DNA from: Myotis daubentonii
Taxonomy: Eukaryota > Chordata > Mammalia > Chiroptera > Vespertilionidae
DNA: 64,000 nucleotides
Assembly (NCBI RefSeq): GCF_963259705.1
Contig: NC_081846.1
Span: 93,446,641-93,510,640, forward strand
Direction of reading: 5' to 3'
How positions within the stretch are numbered: the first letter of the stretch is position 1; each line of letters opens with the position of its first letter. The notes beneath the pieces were generated by a model. It searched no databases. It was not told the origin of the DNA and worked only from the letters and a program-made list of their open reading frames with translations. Below, in pieces: positions 22,433 through 31,925 of this stretch. The position numbers and the translations under genes are program-made.

Positions 22433-23648
22433 TCTACACTAATAAAAGAGAAACATGGTAATTGGCATATGACCGCTACCCTTTTCATTGGCTAATTAGC
22501 GAGATATGCAAATTAACTGTCAGCCAAGATGGCAGCCGGCAGCCAGGCAGCTTGAAACTAACATGAGGCTTGCTTGCCTCAGTGACGGAGGATCGTTGGA
22601 GGAAACCAACGTTCCCCGCCTGTGGCTGCAGGCCTCTGAGCGGGCAGTTTAAGAAACATTGTAACAAATACCGCAGGACTTCAGCCAGCAGATAACAACA
22701 TTGTAAGCAAAGGCCAGAAACCTACTTTCAGCCGCGGAGGCCTAAGAACTGGAGCCAAGCCTCAAGGTAAAGCTGGCCCAGAATAAAAAAAAAAAAAGAA
22801 AAAAAGGAGCGGTTGGGAACTTCAGTCACTCCCAGTCTGAAAACAGCCCTCAGCCCCTCACCCAGACTGGCGAGGCACCCCAGTGGGGACCCCCACCCTG
22901 ATCCAGGACACCCTTCAGGGCAAACCAGCCTGCCCCACCCATGCACCAGGCCTCTACCCTATATTGTAAAAGGGTAATATGCTTCCCGGCACCGGGATCA
23001 GCGTGACAGGGGGCAGCGCCCAAACCCCCTGATTGCCCTGTGGCTCTGTGTGTGACAGGGGGCGGGGCCCCAACCCCCTGAGCAGCCCTGCTCTGTGCCT
23101 GATAGGGGGAAGCTCCCCAACCCTCCCCCCCCCCCCCACGGGCCCTGCTCTGTGTGTGATGGGGTAGAGCCATAACCTCCCCGTCGGCCCTGCCCTGATT
23201 GTGAGAGTGGCAGCGCCCCAACCCCCTGATTGGCCCTGCTCTGTGGGTGATAGAGGGCAGTGCCCCAACCCCCTGATGGGCCCTGCTCTGTGTGTGATGG
23301 GGGCAGTGCCCCAACCCCCTGATTGGCCCTGATCTGTGCGTGACAGGGGGTGGCGCCACAACCTCCCCATCGACCCTGCCTTGAGTGTGACAGGGGACGG
23401 TGCCCCAACCCCCCAATTGGCCCTACCCTGAGCGTGACTGAGGGTGGCATCACAACCTCCCAATCTGCCCTGCTCTGTGCATGACGGGGCGGCGCCCCAA
23501 CTCCCCAATCGGCCCTGCTCTGAGCCCGACCAGGGGCTGCACCTAGGGATTGGGCCTGCCCTCTGCCACCTGGGAGCAGGCCTAAGCCAGCAGGTCGTGA
23601 TCTCCCGAGGGGTCCCAGACTGCGAGAGGGCACAGGCCGGGCCTCTAG
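22433..23648 (+). mobile_element. composite Helitron (two units end to end)
   Basis: The first unit starts TCTACACTAATAAAAGAG after A22432 and carries ATATGCAAATTAACTG and GCCAAGATGGCAGCCGGC. It ends at CACCAGGCCTCTA near 22957. A second 5' end, CCTATATTGTAAAAGGGTAA, begins immediately, and the second unit ends GGGCCTCTAG at 23648. The outer flanks are A and T. The same junction recurs in the elements at 34758, 46748 and 56247. Confidence 0.92.
22990..23530 (-). repeat. ~55-60-bp minisatellite in Helitron
   Basis: About nine units built on CCCCAACCCCCTGATTGGCC and TGCTCTGTGTGTGA. Because the unit is GC-rich and stop-poor, frames of up to 226 codons arise on the minus strand; they are not genes. 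Confidence 0.92.
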
Positions 23649-24076
23649 TAAAATATATGCACCCAGAAAAAAAAACATACTGTTTGCGATAGCATGATGG
23701 ACCTGGAGATTATTATGCTAAGTGAAATAAGCCAGTCAGAGATCTATAAATACCATATGATTTCACTTACGTGTGGAATCTAATGAGCAATATAAACTGA
23801 AGAACAAAATAGAATCAGAGGCATGGATACATGAAGCAGACTGATAGCTGTCAGAGGTCAGAAGGAAGGGCGGACTGCATGAAAGATGGTGAAGGAATGA
23901 GCCAGAAAACATTATGCACAGCCCATGGACACAGACAGCAGTGTGCTGATGGCCACATGGAAGCAATGCGGGGGTGTTGGGTGGATGTGGGCAAAGGGTG
24001 GAAAATGGGACATCTGTAACAGGGCCAATAATAAAAATAAAGTTAAAAATAAAGATATGTAGAGATTATAAAAGAT

Positions 24077-25502
24077 AATTCCAAACAAAGATTGGGAATG
24101 TAAGGAGATTAAAGTTAGCTTCGATCAAGAGTAGTAAAAGAAAGAAAAAAATATAACAAAATTTAGAAACATTTACCTTGTAAATTTTTACCTTTGAATG
24201 TGTTATTTGCTGGTATTACTGTTTATTGTTAAAGAGGTATCCATTTAGACATATTTTGGGAAAATCAGTTTAATGTTCTAATCCTTAGGAAGGAATAAGT
24301 TGCTCAGTTCAAACTAGGTCATTAAGATCTTTGTTCTAAATCTTTGATTTTCTGGAAGAAAAGAAGAGAGATGGTTGAGGAGAAGCAGCACTTTGGCCTG
24401 TTATCTGGAGACGGGGGTGGGAAGGCACCAATGGGGAAATGAGGCAGAAAGTAGGGCTTGGGTGCTTCCTAGGAAGAGAACTGGACAGGCATGAGCTAAG
24501 CACCTTATTGCAAATAGCTGCCATATGAATTGCAAATTCTTCACCAGTCCTCATCTAGGCTTTTCTCTCTGGCAGGATGCCAGAGAGGTGATTGTGCAGA
24601 GCAGGAAGGGACTAAGGATAACAGCGATTATGACTTAGGGAGTCCAGTGGCATGGCTGAGATTACCTTAATGTCTAGGAAGTCCTATGTATGCATTCTCA
24701 GGTGTCTTTCCTTCCTGACTATCCCTCCAGCTGCCTTTGCCTGCCAGTGAGGTATGACTTGTAGCCATTAGCATTTCTACCCGGGAGGGCTGAGCATTGC
24801 TCTGTGATCCTGGAGACAATGACTTGAAGTGTATTATTCCTGGGGGCTTGGCAGAGTTAGCAATTCACCTTTTTGGAGAATATGACTGTATTAATATTTA
24901 TGCTCCAGAGAGAAGCATTATTACAAAAATGGAATAATGGAAGAGCCACTTTTATTGCCTCAACTCATTGCACCAACGCTGTAGAGGAATACATATGCAT
25001 TTTTATTTTTTAGGATTGCTTTTTTAGAAACCCAAAAAGGAATGTGTTTCCTGAAATCAGATGTTCATTTTTCAAAGCAGAATCAATAGGCTGTCTTATT
25101 TCAGGGACAAAAGAAGCTGCTACTGTTGGTCTGGAACTTGCTAATCAATGGCACAAAGAATTAACCTTCCCATTCTGTCCTGTGAGGAAAGGCAGTGTGA
25201 GGAGGAAGCTCAGCATCTGTATCCCCTCTCATACCCACCCCCCATCCATTCACATCCTCCTTCAGACTACCCAGTGCTTACTTCGGCTTCCCACGGGGCT
25301 TTGTGGACTGTGCGCCTGAGCTCTCTGGAAGTGGTGCTTGTTATGCCATCTGGCTGATGACTCCACACCTTGACTTGAAGAGCTGGAGACAGTGACGCCT
25401 GTGTACTTAGTAAGTAAGCTTTCTTGCTTATTCGTTAATCATTAATTGATAATTAAATCCAGCCAACATTTCTGCTTCTATATTGTACAAAGAAGTACTT
25501 AG
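24077..25502. other. intergenic, no gene recognised
   Basis: Unique sequence between the L1 poly(A) end and the ancient repeat hosting the zinc-finger retrocopy. No credible exon. Confidence 0.5.
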
Positions 25503-25560
25503 AATGCTGTATTCGTTAGCATCCTCCAGAGAAACAGAAAAGATAGGTATACGATAAATT
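25503..25560 (+). repeat. ancient interspersed repeat, left fragment
   Basis: GCATCCTCCAGAGAAACAGA followed by ATAGGTATACGATAAATT matches the beginning of an old mammalian repeat whose continuation lies at 29433 on the far side of the zinc-finger copy. Family name not assigned. Confidence 0.65.
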
Positions 25561-25592
25561 TTTTTTTCTCATTCCTTAGGAATTTCTTGATT

Positions 25593-25598
25593 TTTATT
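25593..25598 (-). terminator. polyadenylation signal AATAAA of the retrocopy
   Basis: On the minus strand AATAAA is followed about 25 nt later by a run of nine A (25567-25559 on the plus strand, T), the spacing expected for a processed mRNA end. Confidence 0.75.
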
Positions 25599-25699
25599 AG
25601 CAAATACCTACCATAGAAACACTGAACAGTAACAAAAACATCAGGGGGATCAATGGAGAGAGCCAGCACAGCTGTGGTTAAACACAGGGCCTCTGAGGC

Positions 25700-25895
25700 C
25701 AAACAACCTCAGTGCCTCTCTGAGCTAGCTGTGTCCCGAGGTCGGTTTCTCAACATCTCTGCCTCAGTTTCTCCATTTGTAAAACTGGGATAACAACAGC
25801 ACCTACCTCGTAGAACTAAGGGGATTGAACACATTAATCAACTGAAAGCATTTAAAACAAAGCTTAGCACGTGGTAAGTGCTGCATGTGTTTATA
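25700..25895 (-). repeat. MIR SINE in the retrocopy 3' UTR
   Basis: CTGCCTCAGTTTCTCCATTT and GGATAACAACAGCACCTACC are hallmark MIR words in reverse orientation. It presumably came with the parent transcript's 3' UTR. Confidence 0.85.
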
Positions 25896-26800
25896 AAACT
25901 TTAAAATTTTTAAAATTAACTGGGTTAATTCATCCATGGGTTTTTCCAGTCCGTATCCATACACGATTTTAGATGTTATAGAGGACATGTATATACAACT
26001 CTGTCCTTGTTATTCCTTCATGGTATGTACTCTGACGCAGTGTCTATAATATAATTATAACTTATCGTGATCACCTAAAACAAATTACAAACATCCAACA
26101 CTGAGTAAACCATGGACACGGACACACTGTGATATTAAATGTCACTTTTTGTCCCAACAACATCAGCCTCATACTTCCAGAAAATAACTTTTCCACCATT
26201 AGTAATCTCATTTACTAATTTTTCTAAGGTTAATCTCGACTAACAGTAAATATCCCATTCAATACTATTTTTTTTCTTAACCTCAAACTTAGTATTCCAT
26301 CATCTATTCCTTAAAGGGCACCCAGACCCTCGCCCTAATAATAGCAAAATCTGTCTTTTCGCAATTATGCACAGAATGTTGTTATAAAGCTTCCCACCCA
26401 ATACTCCAGCTCAATGCAAAACAGCTTATTTCCAGCTGAAGCACTTCCTAGAACAAGGTTTTTCTCCTCCATCAATGCACTCTGGTCCGCAAATCCTTGA
26501 TCTCTCACTAAAGGTGTCTCCTCCCTACATTCACGCTCCTCAAGCAAGATCCTGGTGGACTGTGAGGAGTGGGGCTTTCCTTCTTCACTGCAATTATCCG
26601 ACGTTAAATGAGGGCTACATAACCGCGACGCTTTCCTCTATCATTTTCCTTCCTACGTTTCTTCTAGATGTTTCTACTGAGTAGTAAGGGGAAGAGCCTC
26701 CCTGAACTCTTACTAGGAAACAACCCCTCCTGATTACACTTCTAGTGTTTTTTTCAAAGTATCGCATGTACAAAGACAGGAAGTCTCCCATCAGTTCCGT

Positions 26801-28363
26801 TCAGACTTTCTCTGCACCGTGACTCCTCTGGTGCTGCAGCAGGGCCGAGTGGCCACTGTAGGACTTCCCACAGTCGCTGCATATAAAGCGTTTCTCTCCG
26901 CTGTGCATTCTCTGATGAATGACGAGAGAAGAATTCTTACAGAAAGCCTTCTCACAATGGCTGCATTTGTAGGGTTTTTCTCCAGTATGGTTTCTCAGAT
27001 GGACAATGAGGGAAGAACTCTCATTAAACGCCTTCCCACATTCGTTACACCTATATGGTTTCTCTCCAGTGTGAGTTCTCCGGTGCGCGATCAGGTGAGA
27101 GCTGCAGTTAAAGGACCTTTCGCACTGATTACACTTATAGGGCTTCTCGCCCGTGTGAATTCTCCGGTGAGCAACAAGGTGACAGCTCTGGCTGAAGGAC
27201 TTCCCACATTTGTTGCCCTCATAGGGCTTTTCTCCAGTGTGAGTCCTTTGATGTCGAACCAGGTGAGCCATTTGGCTACAGGACTTTCCACATTTATTAC
27301 ATTCATAGGGCTTAATTCCAGAATGAATTATTTCATGTTTCGTGAGGGCCGAGCGTTCCCTGAATGCTTTGCCGCATTCCTGACAGTTATAGGGTTTCTC
27401 CCCCGTGTGAGTTCTCTGGTGGGCGATAAGGTGGGAGCTCCAGCTGAAGGACTTTCCACATTCAGTGCATTTATATGGTTTTGCTCCAGAGAGAGTTCTT
27501 TCATGTTTACTGAGAGCCGAGTAATCCCTAAAAGCTTTTTCACATTCATCACATTTAAAGGGCTTCTCTCCAGTATGCATCCTCATGTGGGCAATCAGAT
27601 GGGAGCTCCAGCTGAAAGACTTGCCACACTCAGTGCATTCAAACGGTTTTTCTCCGGTGTGAGTCCTCTGATGGCCAATCAGATGGGAGTTCCAGCTGAA
27701 GGCTTTCCCACATTTATTACATTCATAGGGTTTTATTCCAGTGTGAGTCCGTTCATGTTTAGTAAGGGCTGAACGATTCCTGAAAACTTTCCCACATTTA
27801 TCACATTCGTAGGGCTTCTCTCCAGTATGTGTGTTCTTATGTTGGATAAGGTAAGAGCTCCAGATGAAAGACGTCCCACATTCATTGTAGTCATAGGGTT
27901 TCTCTGCGGTGTAAGTGCTTGTATGTTGAGTGAGGAAGGAGTCATACCCAAAGACTTTCTCCCACTCATTGTATTTATACGCTTTCTCTACGGTGCCAAT
28001 ATTCTGACACTCCATAAAAGACGAGAAGTAAAAGATATTCTCATATTCTTTATAACCACACTGGTTTTCTCCGATCAGAGGTCTGGGATGTTCAATACAT
28101 GATGGGCTCTGGTTAAAGATTTGATGGCATTCCTTATACTCATAGAGTTTCCCTCCTGTGTGCATTCCCTTATGATCACCAAAATGAAGTACGTGATTGA
28201 AAGATTTAACGGCATCAGAACATCTGAAAAGATTATCTCCAGTCTGCACCCTTGCAGGGTGAATAGGTGGCAAGGACTGGTAGAAGGCTGTCATAATCAC
28301 TATTTCCACAGGTGATCTTATCTGCACACATGATGGCTGACTTACACCTCCAACTTTCAACAT
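26801..28363 (-). CDS. C2H2 zinc-finger ORF, 520 codons
   Basis: Twelve C2H2 units of 28 residues run from about residue 185 to 520, joined by TGEKP-type linkers; DNA binding in the nucleus is the family role. Unit 4 has lost its second zinc-binding histidine (KHERTLSGAKP) and unit 8 its first cysteine (YEGNKCGK); the other ten keep all four ligands. Residues 65-180 hold about four degenerate fingers (e.g. YNEWEKVF, YNECGTSF). The upstream ATG at 28363 is in the finger frame, but the first ~27 residues are read from what was linker in another frame, so a functional start is uncertain. The ORF is intact to a normal terminal finger, so expression as a KRAB-less protein is possible but unproven. 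Confidence 0.7.
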   Translation of the reverse strand: MLKVGGVSQPSCVQIRSPVEIVIMTAFYQSLPPIHPARVQTGDNLFRCSDAVKSFNHVLHFGDHKGMHTGGKLYEYKECHQIFNQSPSCIEHPRPLIGENQCGYKEYENIFYFSSFMECQNIGTVEKAYKYNEWEKVFGYDSFLTQHTSTYTAEKPYDYNECGTSFIWSSYLIQHKNTHTGEKPYECDKCGKVFRNRSALTKHERTHTGIKPYECNKCGKAFSWNSHLIGHQRTHTGEKPFECTECGKSFSWSSHLIAHMRMHTGEKPFKCDECEKAFRDYSALSKHERTLSGAKPYKCTECGKSFSWSSHLIAHQRTHTGEKPYNCQECGKAFRERSALTKHEIIHSGIKPYECNKCGKSCSQMAHLVRHQRTHTGEKPYEGNKCGKSFSQSCHLVAHRRIHTGEKPYKCNQCERSFNCSSHLIAHRRTHTGEKPYRCNECGKAFNESSSLIVHLRNHTGEKPYKCSHCEKAFCKNSSLVIHQRMHSGEKRFICSDCGKSYSGHSALLQHQRSHGAEKV

Positions 28364-28785
28364 GTGTATCAGGCTTATAGAAATGTTCTATGTGAGAAAC
28401 TCTCTGAGAGGGACTAAAGTTTAAGCTCTGGCCACACCCCGCGCCAAGGTCACAGAGTTCAGAGCCTCTTCGAGGCAGCACTTGCTTCTGCATGAAGACC
28501 ATCTGCCTCATAGCTGTACTCTGGTTCACACAGTACATTTGTAACTGGTCGTCACATCCCAAAATTTCTAACCTGGAGAACCAAGGGTCATCCCACACGA
28601 ATCGTTCCAACTTCATGCTATGGGACTGCTCTCCCTCAAAAATGCGACGTGCTGGGATCAACGCTTTACTTTCAGGACTTCTCACCATTTCTGGACACGG
28701 ACTCCGGGGCCGTGGCTGCTCCACCCGCCAGGGCTCCGCGCCCTCCTCCAGCAGGGAGATGACCTTGGGCTTGGCGACCTGAGCC
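28285..28785 (-). pseudogene. KRAB-B box and linker region, frameshifted from fingers
   Basis: The minus-strand frame from 28785 reads KPKVISLLEEGAEPWRVE, a clear KRAB-B box, preceded by a TGCAG/GG acceptor-like boundary in the phase normally used by KRAB-B exons. It continues without an intron into a linker containing MKLERFVWDDPWFSRLE, typical of KRAB zinc-finger proteins. Near 28285 the frame shifts relative to the finger frame, and this frame ends at 28233. KRAB-A, which recruits the TRIM28 co-repressor, is not found upstream. Confidence 0.75.
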
Positions 28786-29432
28786 CCTGCACTGGGGCTG
28801 GTGGGGGCCCGGAAGCCCCGCTCCCGGCCTCAGGGGACGCCTCCTCCTCCTCCTCCTCCTCCTCCTCCTCCTCCTCCTCCTCCTCCAACCGCCAGGCAGG
28901 GTCCCGAGGACACGGGGCTGGCTCCTCGGGGCGGGTGCCCAGCCTCGGCAGGTCAGAGGTCACAGTGCGGCAGCCAGGGTCGGCGAGGACACCCCAGGAG
29001 GCCCGGGGGCCGGGGGCAGCCATCCCGGACGAACGGACGGACGGACAAGGCGGGTGCCGGAGTCGGTGCAGCCGGAGGGCGAGGGCAGCGCCACCTGGTC
29101 TGCAGCCGCCACGCCGCCCCCCGAGGCGCCCGGGGGACCCTCGGCCTTTGTTCGGCGCCGGGACGGCCCGCGCGGCCTCGGGTACAAAGGCGGACCCGCG
29201 GGGCCTGGGCTGGGTTCGGGGCGTCCAGCGACGAACGGGTCGCAGGGTCCGCGCGGGGCACGGGGACCGGAAGCGCAGCCGCCCCGCGGAGGGCGGGGGC
29301 TGGACCCCCCTGGCGCCCCGCGGCCCTGAAGGCGGCGCCGCCTCTCCCCGCCCGGCGCTCCGGACCTCCCGGGCGCCTCCCACGGTGCCCCCGCGACCGT
29401 CTCACCTCAGCCGCGGACAATGGCGACTGGGC
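28690..29432 (-). promoter_or_regulatory. CpG-rich island at the 5' end of the zinc-finger copy
   Basis: Very GC-rich sequence dense in CG dinucleotides, stopping sharply at the 29433 duplication. It is either retained 5' UTR/first-exon sequence of the parent mRNA or intron-retained 5' sequence. Long frames in it on both strands reflect GC content. Promoter activity would be an inference. Confidence 0.6.
28840..28886 (+). repeat. (CTC)n trinucleotide repeat
   Basis: About fifteen CTC units in the CpG-rich region, read as GAG on the gene strand. Confidence 0.97.
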
Positions 29433-29935
29433 GGTATATGATAAATTGATAGCACATCAGCATATAATATTTTATAGTGAGTTTCTGTATATACAATGGG
29501 GGCAAAGAAGTCCCACTATCTGACTGCCATCTGCAAGCTGGAGGCCGGGGACAGCTGATGGCATAATTCAGTGCAATCTGGCAGCCGGGAGCAGTGGGCA
29601 GATGATTAAGTCCCCACCAGAGTCCAAAGGCCTAAGAACCAGGAACATTGATGCCTGAGGGCAGAAAAAGATCAATTTCCCAGTTCAAGCAAAGAGAGAA
29701 ATGTGCTCTTCCTCTGCCTTTTTGTTCTGGTCAGACTCTCAAAGCATGGATGATGCTCAATCACTTTGGGGAGGATAATCTTTACTCAATCTACTGGTTC
29801 AATAAAGATTGCTAATCTCTTCAAAAACACCCCGAGAGATATACCCAGGAATCATGTTTTACCAACTATCTGAGTCCCTTAGCCCAGGCAAGTTGGCACA
29901 AAACCATCATAGGCATAGTGCAAATTTTATTACTC
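29433..29935 (+). repeat. ancient interspersed repeat, right fragment
   Basis: GGTATATGATAAATTGATAG continues the repeat broken at 25560. Later text (CATCTGCAAGCTGGAGGCC, then GATGATGCTCAATCACTTTG, then AAAAACACCCCGAGAGATAT) follows the order of a known old mammalian dispersed repeat. Family not assigned with certainty. Confidence 0.65.
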
Positions 29936-29938
29936 TTA

Positions 29939-30678
29939 TCCTATATAATAAAAGCCTAATATGATAAGTGTCCAGTCGTCTGTTTGGCAGTTCAACTGAT
30001 CAAAGCCTAATATGTTAATGATATGCTAAGGCCGCTCAACCACTCCACATGACATGCACTGACCACCAGGGGGAAGAGAGTTGACCAATTGCTATGACGT
30101 GCACTGACCACCAAGGGGCAGATGCTCTGACTGGTAGGTTAGCTTGGTGCTGGGGTCCGGCTGGCTGGTCAGGACTGAGTGAGATGGGCCAAACACACCC
30201 TGGAGCCCTCTTGAGGTCCCTCCCTGGCTGGCCAACCTCCCGTCCCCTCCCCAGCCCCTTTCGTGCACTGGTGGGGTCCCTCAGCCTGGCCTGCGCCCTC
30301 TCACAATCTGGGACCCCTTAGGGGATGTTGAAGAGCCGATTTCGGCTATACAGTGGGACAACCAGTCACTATGACATGCACTGACCACCACGGGGCAGAC
30401 ATTCAATGCAGGAGCTGTCCCCTGGTGGTCAGTGTGCTCCCACAGGGGGAGTGCCACTCAGCCAGAAGTTGGACTCATGGCTGGTGAGCTCAGTGGTGGT
30501 GGCGGGAGCCGCTTTTGCCTCCACAGCAGCCCTAAGGATGTGCGACTGACGGCTTAGGCCCACTCTTAAGCCATCAGTTGGACATCCCCTGAGGTTTCCT
30601 GGACTGTGAGAGGGTGCAGGCTGGGCTGAGGCACCAACCCCTCACTGAATGCACAAGTTTTATGCACCGGGCCACTAG
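29939..30678 (+). mobile_element. non-autonomous Helitron (HeliBat-type)
   Basis: It starts TCCTATATAATAAAAGCC after A29938 and ends GCACCGGGCCACTAG before T30679. The interior repeats the GCACTGACCACCA block at 30056, 30101 and 30380, and holds an inverted pair of the block around 30386-30429. No gene. Confidence 0.94.
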
Positions 30679-31094
30679 TAGATAAATAATCTATGGTGGA
30701 ATATGTTGTTTGAGATGGGTGAGCAAAGAGGAATGAGGTTCTGAACATGGAAAGGATGAGTAAAAATTGTTTTCTGGGGAAAATACTACCTCTCATTCCT
30801 GGGGACACCTGACTGCTCCTAAGTCTGGTGGATTCTTCATGTGAGTGGGAGACCATGTGCTGAATTTGGATTACAAAGTGGAATGTGCTCTTCCTCATTG
30901 AAATATGGGTGTTTCAGAGTTGTGCTCACGAGTAACTATCATCCTGTAGTCTACCATCCTGCCTTTTGTTTTAGGAGACATCTTTATGTGGTAGAAGGAG
31001 AAAAGCCTTGCTTGGAGTACGATTCTGAGTGTCCTGGGCAGGGAACCGACCTGGGCAAGCCCAGGGAGCTGGCTGCCCTGTGGAGCAGCACACA

Positions 31095-31200
31095 GGGGGA
31101 GCAACTGGTTCTGTTACTTACTAGAAATATGACCTCCGGCAGGTTCCTCACCTGATCTGTGCTTCAGCTTCCTCATCTATAAAATGCAGACAATAACAAA
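31095..31200 (-). repeat. MIR fragment cut by Helitron
   Basis: CAGCTTCCTCATCTATAAAA with upstream GGTTCCTCACCTGATCTGTG is reverse-oriented MIR text, ending exactly where the Helitron at 31201 begins. Confidence 0.7.
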
Positions 31201-31589
31201 TCCTATCTAATAAAAGAGAAACATGGTAATTAGCCGTACATCCACTACCCTTCCCATTGGCTAATCAGGGCGATATGCAAATTAACTGCCAACCTAGATG
31301 GTGGTTAACCGCTAACAAAGATGGCGGCTAATTTGCATACTGAAGGCAGGGTAGGACAGTGCAAGCTTCCATCCAGGCTCCCATGTGCCATCGGGGCAGG
31401 CGGGGGCTGGGGCCAAGGCAAGCAGTGCTGATCACTTCCACTGCCTACCAGAGACAGGGGGCCCACTCCTGTGTGCGACCCGGGGGTGGGCAGGGGATCA
31501 GCGGCATCACTTGCCTTAGCATGAGCCCCGCCCGCCCGCTGGGAGCCATCCAGCTCAGGGCCAGGAAGACAGGAGGCCACCCTGGAGCG

Positions 31590-31925
31590 CTGGAGCCACC
31601 TGGCTCTCCCAGCTGTCCGCGCTTCATGAATCCCAATTTTCCGCGGAGGTAACTGCTGCAGGACCCAGAGGGGGAGACAGGGGAGTGGGCCAAGCGCAGC
31701 TCTGGCTTGGGCTTGATGGAGGGCACCCGCGCGTGGAGGAGATCTCCCCAGGGGGCAGCGACTCCCCCTGCCGCTGGGGAGATTTCCTCTGCGCCGGTGC
31801 CCTCTGTCCAGCCCGAGCCACACTCAGCCTGCTCCCCTGTCTCCTGCTCTGCGTCCTGCAGCCGCTGCCTCCGGGGAAACTTGAGATTCATGAAGCAAGG
31901 GCGGTGGGGAGGAGGAGGCACCTAA
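31590..31925. repeat. long imperfect palindrome inside Helitron
   Basis: The left arm (CTTCATGAATCCCAATTTTC ... GGAGGGCACC) and right arm (GGTGCCCTCTG ... GAAACTTGAGATTCATGAAG) are inverted copies meeting near 31766. The innermost part, GGAGATCTCCCCAGGGGGCA against TGCCGCTGGGGAGATTTCC, is the best matched. The right arm runs directly into the FZD1-like fragment, so the palindrome may be an inverted duplication of captured 5' sequence. Confidence 0.85.

Larger units (their letters stand above)
20613..24050 (+). mobile_element. L1 3' half: ORF2 reverse transcriptase to poly(A)
   Basis: The plus-strand text starts in the ORF2 palm region (the catalytic FADD has decayed to an I-D-D form near 20715). 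It runs through the ORF2 C-terminal part to 22432, resumes after a Helitron at 23649, and ends with a 3' UTR and an AATAATAAAAATAAAG tail. The tail is followed by AAAGATATGTAGAGATTA, which loosely resembles AAAGATAGATACGAGATT at 12636, a possible old target duplication for the whole 12.6-24 kb unit. Confidence 0.8.
25561..29432 (-). pseudogene. processed retrocopy of a KRAB-type C2H2 zinc-finger gene
   Basis: The whole unit reads on the minus strand as a cDNA: GC-rich 5' part, KRAB-B box, linker, zinc-finger array without intron, long 3' UTR, AATAAA signal and a run of A. Near-identical duplications GGTATACGATAAATT (25546-25560) and GGTATATGATAAATT (29433-29447) flank it. Both flanks belong to one ancient repeat that is split at this point. 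A frameshift near 28285 separates the KRAB-B frame from the finger frame, and no KRAB-A box is visible. The parent gene is not identified. The finger ORF itself is listed separately. Confidence 0.8.

Noticed and set aside
22954..23678. Overlapping minus-strand frames of 184-226 codons
   Set aside because: They lie entirely in the GC-rich ~55-60-bp minisatellite of a Helitron; the protein is the repeat unit translated in three frames.
26819..27772. 317-codon plus-strand frame
   Set aside because: An antisense shadow of the zinc-finger array; repeated 84-base units keep one antisense frame open.
28620..29523. Long plus-strand frames of 240-273 codons opposite the zinc-finger copy
   Set aside because: Products of CpG-island composition and the CTC repeat; the frames cross the retrocopy boundary at 29432.
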